Under the pieces are notes generated by a model, which saw nothing but the letters and a program-made list of their open reading frames with translations, was not told the origin of the DNA and did not search any database. Below are positions 11,136 to 13,795 of a stretch of 13,795 nucleotides of DNA, one piece after another. Both the position numbers and the translations under genes were made by a program. This DNA is from Baffinella frigidus (lineage: Eukaryota > Cryptophyceae > Cryptomonadales > Baffinellaceae). Every line of letters starts with the position of its first letter. Position 1 is the stretch's first letter. The DNA lies in assembly GCA_026770585.1 (NCBI GenBank), contig MU647088.1, positions 189,438 through 203,232 of the forward strand, written 5' to 3'.

Positions 11136-11260
11136 ATGGAAAGGTAGTACGAGACGAAGGGGCTCTAGCCCAAGTACACCCCGAGGGGTGTATGTAGAGG
11201 GAAACCGTCACGTCCGCTAGGACAAGCTACCTACACTAAAGCAAAGGCCTGGACGACCTT

Positions 11261-11657
11261 TAGGTCCTTTGGGTTTTAATTTCGCCCAACATATGCCAAC
11301 AACACGCCGTTCCGTAGAAGGGATCTGCAGAGAAAGCATTTTTGCTTTCGGATCGCGTTTAGCTCTCCAGTGCAGAGGCTCGTGAAGAGGGGATACAGGG
11401 TGGGACACTTATTGACACTTATTGACTTTATTCGAAAGTGAAATGCACGGTGCAAGAATTGAGGCGAGGACAGAAAAATATCTGGGAAATGCACTAGCAT
11501 TTTCCTACCCAAGAAACTGCCACTATGAAGTCGTACCTTTACCCATATTGGGGAAGTCCATCAGGGACGACGTCCTTTAGGTCCTTTAGGTTTTAATTTC
11601 TCCCAACATATGCCAACGACACGCCGTTCCGTAGAAGGGATCTGCAGAGAAAGCATT
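11261..11657 (+). repeat. 80-bp direct repeat pair, 317-bp offset
   Basis: 11261-11340 and 11578-11657 (TAGGTCCTTTGGGTTTTAAT to CTGCAGAGAAAGCATT) differ at about three bases. The 237-bp spacer has no recognised gene. This may be a tandem duplication or a long flanking duplication of an insertion. Confidence 0.85.
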
Positions 11658-11672
11658 CGCGGGGGACTAGAC

Positions 11673-11724
11673 GTTTCATCAAAAGTCAACTTGCCCTGGG
11701 ACAATTAACTTTAAGGATTTTTTT
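11673..11724 (-). repeat. Inverted copy of the 7930-7976 segment
   Basis: The reverse complement reads ATCCTTAAAGTTAATTGTCC through TTGACTTTTGATGAAA, close to the inside of the hairpin element at 7858-7997. It lacks that element's CCACACGGTGG ends, so it is a fragment or a separate member. Confidence 0.65.
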
Positions 11725-11948
11725 CACCTGGTCACCAGATCTTTTCTGTCCTAGTCTCCGACGTAGACGTAAACGGGAAGACGCCGACCGGAGAACCAGG
11801 TCGCCTACAGCCGACAGGGTAGTTATGTCGTGCGTACGATACGACTGGCCTCAAGGGATCTTGGTCTTGGTGCTGAGAATGAAGGAAAGGCTGGATCCTG
11901 TTAGTGGTACTGGAGGAAAGATAAAGGTCACTGGGCCAAAAGAGCGAA

Positions 11949-12068
11949 CATGTATGGCGATGCTGGAGAGCAGAGAAAGATCGCTGCACTGTTGGTGGTA
12001 CCCGATGCGACGCCAAGGGCGCAGTGAGCTACAACGATCATGTATAGCGATGCTGAAGCGCAGAGACC
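11949..12068 (+). repeat. 30-bp direct repeat upstream of SAP/MYND gene
   Basis: CATGTATGGCGATGCTGGAG, then AGCAGAGA, at 11949 recurs as CATGTATAGCGATGCTGAAG, then CGCAGAGA, at 12039 (offset 90). It lies in the presumed 5' leader of the SAP/MYND gene. The frame stays open through it from 11825, so a longer N terminus cannot be excluded. Confidence 0.6.
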
Positions 12069-12277
12069 ATCCCCACCCCGCCTCCGGATATCCGGCCCAC
12101 AGAGCGAATAGCGGATATGCCCCTGCCTCTGCGGTGGATCTGCCGAGAAAGAACCTTGCTCTATCTCAGAGTGACCCTGCCTGTCGTCCTGACGACCTGT
12201 CCCGGACCACGCCAGCCGAAATCGCTGACGACGCCCCCTCCAGATTCGTCGCTGGCGTCGCTGGCGACACGGAGGGG

Positions 12278-12739
12278 ATGTCGAAGCCCGAGCCGCAGAC
12301 GATGAGCGTGCGCGAGCTCAAGGAGGAGCTCAAGGCGGCGGGGGTCAACACCGCGGGGATGCTGGAGAAGGATGATCTCATCGCAGCGGTCAAGAAGCTC
12401 CGTCTTGGCGCTCCTCCCTTGAAGCCCGCCACCTCTCCCGCGCAAACCGCCGCCGCTGCGGCACCGCCTCCCTCGCCACCCGCCACCTCCCCCACGAACC
12501 CCGCCGCCGCTGCGGCAGCTCCCCCCGCGAGCCTCCAGTCGGCCGTGTCGGCGCCCGGGAGCGGAGGGGATGCGTGTGGGTGCTGCATCATGCCATCCAA
12601 CAGAACCAGATGCGCGAACTGCGGGAAGGTTGACGACCCGAAGAACCTCAAGAAGTGCAAGGGCTGCTCCGAGGCGGGGAGGACGACGTCCTACTGCGGC
12701 GCGCAGTGCCAGAAAGCGGCGTGGAAAGCGCACAAGACG
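12278..12739 (+). CDS. SAP-like/MYND gene, exon 1
   Basis: Encodes residues 1-154, ending W-K-A-H-K-T. Donor ACG|GTTCAA. It holds seven of the eight MYND ligands; the last Cys is in the next exon. Strong GC bias at third positions compared with flanking repeats supports real coding. Confidence 0.85.
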
Positions 12740-13709
12740 GTTCAAATCCCAAACCCGGAACCCTAAAACCTAACTCGAATCCCTAACCCCTAAACCCTGA
12801 ACCCTACACCCTAACCCTCAACCCTCAACCCTCAACCATCAACCATCATCCGTAAGCAGACGTGTGGACTGGCGCACCCTCCCCTGATCGAAGCATCTCT
12901 CGACGGGCGCGTCAAGGTGGTGCGCCAGCTCCTGAAGGACAACGCCGACGTCAACCTTACCCTCTGGGTAACCCTACACCCAACACCCTACACCCTGAAA
13001 ACCTAAACCGTGAACCCTGAACCCTCAACCCCAAACCCTAAGCCCTAACCCCTAAACCCTAAACCCTTAACCCTAGACCCTAGACCCTAAACCCTAAACC
13101 CTCAAACCCTAAACCCTGAACCAGGATGGGAAAACAGCGCTGCTCGCGGCATGTGGCGCCGGCCATATCCAGGTACATATCCACTTAGTGGCGAATATCC
13201 CTTTAGTGGCGAAGCGGTCAAAATTGACCGCCAAGAGGTCCTAGGCAGGTCCTAGGGCCCTACGGTAGGGCGTATGATCCTACTCGCCACTCAAGGGATA
13301 TCCACTTAGTTCGAGCCCTCTCTGGACGCCTTAAGCCACACAGCGGACTTCGAAGGGATTTTGAATAAACCCTAAGCGATAAGACCTAGGACCCTACGGT
13401 AGGCAACCCGTAGGGGCATAGGGGCGTTCTTACGGATAAGGCAACGGAAAGGCGACCCGATTTGGGCCAAAAATCCCTTCGTAGCCCGCTGCGTGGTTGC
13501 GAGCAAACCCTGCGAGACATGCCAGCTCCGTTACCGACGTGAACCACCAGCAACCCGTTGCGGCTTTTAACCGGATCGGGTACTAAAGTAATTTCCCGCT
13601 GTGTGGGTTTATGGCCCGACGTTTTAAGTTGATTAACCGTCTGTTCGCACCCAGGTGGTGCGCGAGCTTCTGCAATCTTCAGCAAACCCTGACCAGGTTA
13701 CCCTAAACC

Positions 13710-13790
<81 letters not shown>

Positions 13791-13795
13791 ACCCT
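12278..13795 (+). CDS. SAP-like / MYND finger / ankyrin-repeat protein, 3'-partial
   Basis: Exons 12278-12739, 12860-12967, 13125-13172 and 13655-13696 join in phase 0 into 220 residues and continue beyond the window. Residues 9-44 (SVRELKEELKAAGVNTAGML, then EKDDLIAAVKKL) form a SAP-like helix-turn-helix. Residues 45-97 are an Ala/Pro linker. Residues 112-156 are a MYND zinc finger (C112, C115, C127, C130, C140, C144, H152, C156). Ankyrin repeats run from about 159 (PPLIEASLDGRVKVVRQLL) and 191 (DGKTALLAACGAGHIQ, VVRELLQ). MYND and ankyrin modules bind proteins; the target is unknown. I chose ATG 12278 because it opens the conserved part in GC-rich sequence; the frame is open back to ATG 11825. 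Confidence 0.85.
12740..12859 (+). repeat. Intron of CCCTAAA-type heptamers
   Basis: The 120-nt GT-AG intron is made largely of degenerate heptamers (CCCTAAAACC, CCCTGAACCCTACACCCTAA, CCCTCAA runs), ending CATCCGTAAGCAG. Its removal joins H-K-T to T-C, completing the zinc finger. Confidence 0.85.
12860..12967 (+). CDS. SAP-like/MYND gene, exon 2
   Basis: Residues 155-190, starting T-C-G-L-A-H-P-P and holding the first ankyrin repeat (ending ADVNLTLW). Acceptor AAGCAG, donor TGG|GTAACC, phase 0 at both ends. C156 is the final MYND ligand. Confidence 0.85.
12968..13124 (+). repeat. Intron made entirely of heptamers
   Basis: 157 nt from donor GTAACCCTACACCCAACACC to acceptor CCCTGAACCAG. Every part is a CCCTAAA variant, including both splice-site contexts. 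Confidence 0.9.
13125..13172 (+). CDS. SAP-like/MYND gene, exon 3 (48 nt)
   Basis: Encodes DGKTALLAACGAGHIQ, the first half of an ankyrin repeat, phase 0 at both ends. Acceptor GAACCAG, donor CAG|GTACAT. Confidence 0.85.
13198..13298 (+). mobile_element. MITE family A, copy 4 (101 bp), in an intron
   Basis: TCCCTTTAGTGGCGAA to TCGCCACTCAAGGGA with TA on both sides (13196-13197, 13299-13300). An extra TIR-like scrap, ATCCACTTAGTGGCGA, precedes it (13178-13193), and ATCCACTTAG follows. Inside the intron 13173-13654. Confidence 0.92.
13336..13496 (+). mobile_element. MITE family C, copy 4 (161 bp), in an intron
   Basis: CCACACAGCGGACTTCGAAG to CTTCGTAGCCCGCTGCGTGG. The core is CCTACGGTAGGCAACCCGTA. 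Same length as the inverted copy at 6737-6897. A further terminal scrap, CCCGCTGTGTGGG, lies at about 13597. Confidence 0.85.
13655..13696 (+). CDS. SAP-like/MYND gene, exon 4 (42 nt)
   Basis: Encodes VVRELLQSSANPDQ, the second half of the ankyrin repeat begun in exon 3, phase 0. Acceptor GCACCCAG, donor CAG|GTTACC. The gene continues past the window. Confidence 0.82.
13697..13795 (+). repeat. CCCTCAA heptamer array at intron start
   Basis: From the donor GTTACCCTAAACCC the sequence is a nearly homogeneous CCCTCAA array to the window edge. It is the start of the next intron; homogeneity suggests recent expansion of a single variant. Confidence 0.9.

Noticed and set aside
12161-12745. Minus-strand open frames of 164 and 194 codons
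   Set aside because: Shadows of the GC-rich SAP/MYND exon; composition is that of reversed Ala/Pro coding sequence.
12739-12760. tRNA T-arm-like GGTTCAAATCC
   Set aside because: No acceptor stem, D-arm or anticodon arm around it; it is the intron donor region.

Overview
This window looks like nuclear DNA of a eukaryotic microbe, most likely an alga or related protist. Genes are split by many introns that can be placed by eye. Non-coding DNA is full of short hairpin transposons (MITEs), microsatellites and degenerate CCCTAAA-type heptamers (the plant/green-algal telomere unit). A green-lineage alga fits, but the species is not identifiable from the sequence. There is no prokaryotic gene organisation, and most long open frames are microsatellite or repeat translations.

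Left half (about 1-7270): after a TTC microsatellite and hairpin repeats, six small exons on the + strand (1265-1324, 2527-2604, 3916-3980, 4380-4413, 5521-5630, 7127-7268) splice in phase into a 162-residue stretch. It reads as the retropepsin-like domain of the DDI1 (DNA-damage-inducible 1) family, with a DTGA active site, the matching G-I-A-x-G-V-G segment and a C-terminal [10 protein letters not shown] block. The ubiquitin-like N-terminal part is not in the window. The proposed stop codon lies inside the terminal repeat of a MITE. The most striking feature is that nearly every exon is surrounded by degraded partial copies of itself ('exon echoes') that keep the acceptor or donor site: five upstream of exon 3, one upstream and at least four downstream of exon 5, two upstream and one downstream of exon 1, one or more downstream of exon 2, and one possible downstream of exon 6. 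MITEs, microsatellites and telomere-like arrays separate the echoes.

Middle (about 7270-12270): no convincing gene. It is a MITE graveyard holding a 101-bp family (A; three of its four window copies are here), a roughly 117-bp family (B), a TIR hairpin at 7858-7997, 75-bp hairpin repeats, an 80-bp direct repeat and scattered hairpins.

Right end (12278 to beyond 13795): the 5' part of a second + strand gene, with a SAP-like helical motif, an Ala/Pro linker, a MYND zinc finger and ankyrin repeats. The last zinc-binding Cys of the finger is supplied only after splicing of the first intron. Two of its introns consist almost wholly of telomere-like heptamers, a third holds two MITEs, and a fourth begins with heptamers and runs off the window. 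The two genes share no obvious pathway; what links them is the same kind of repeat-derived introns.
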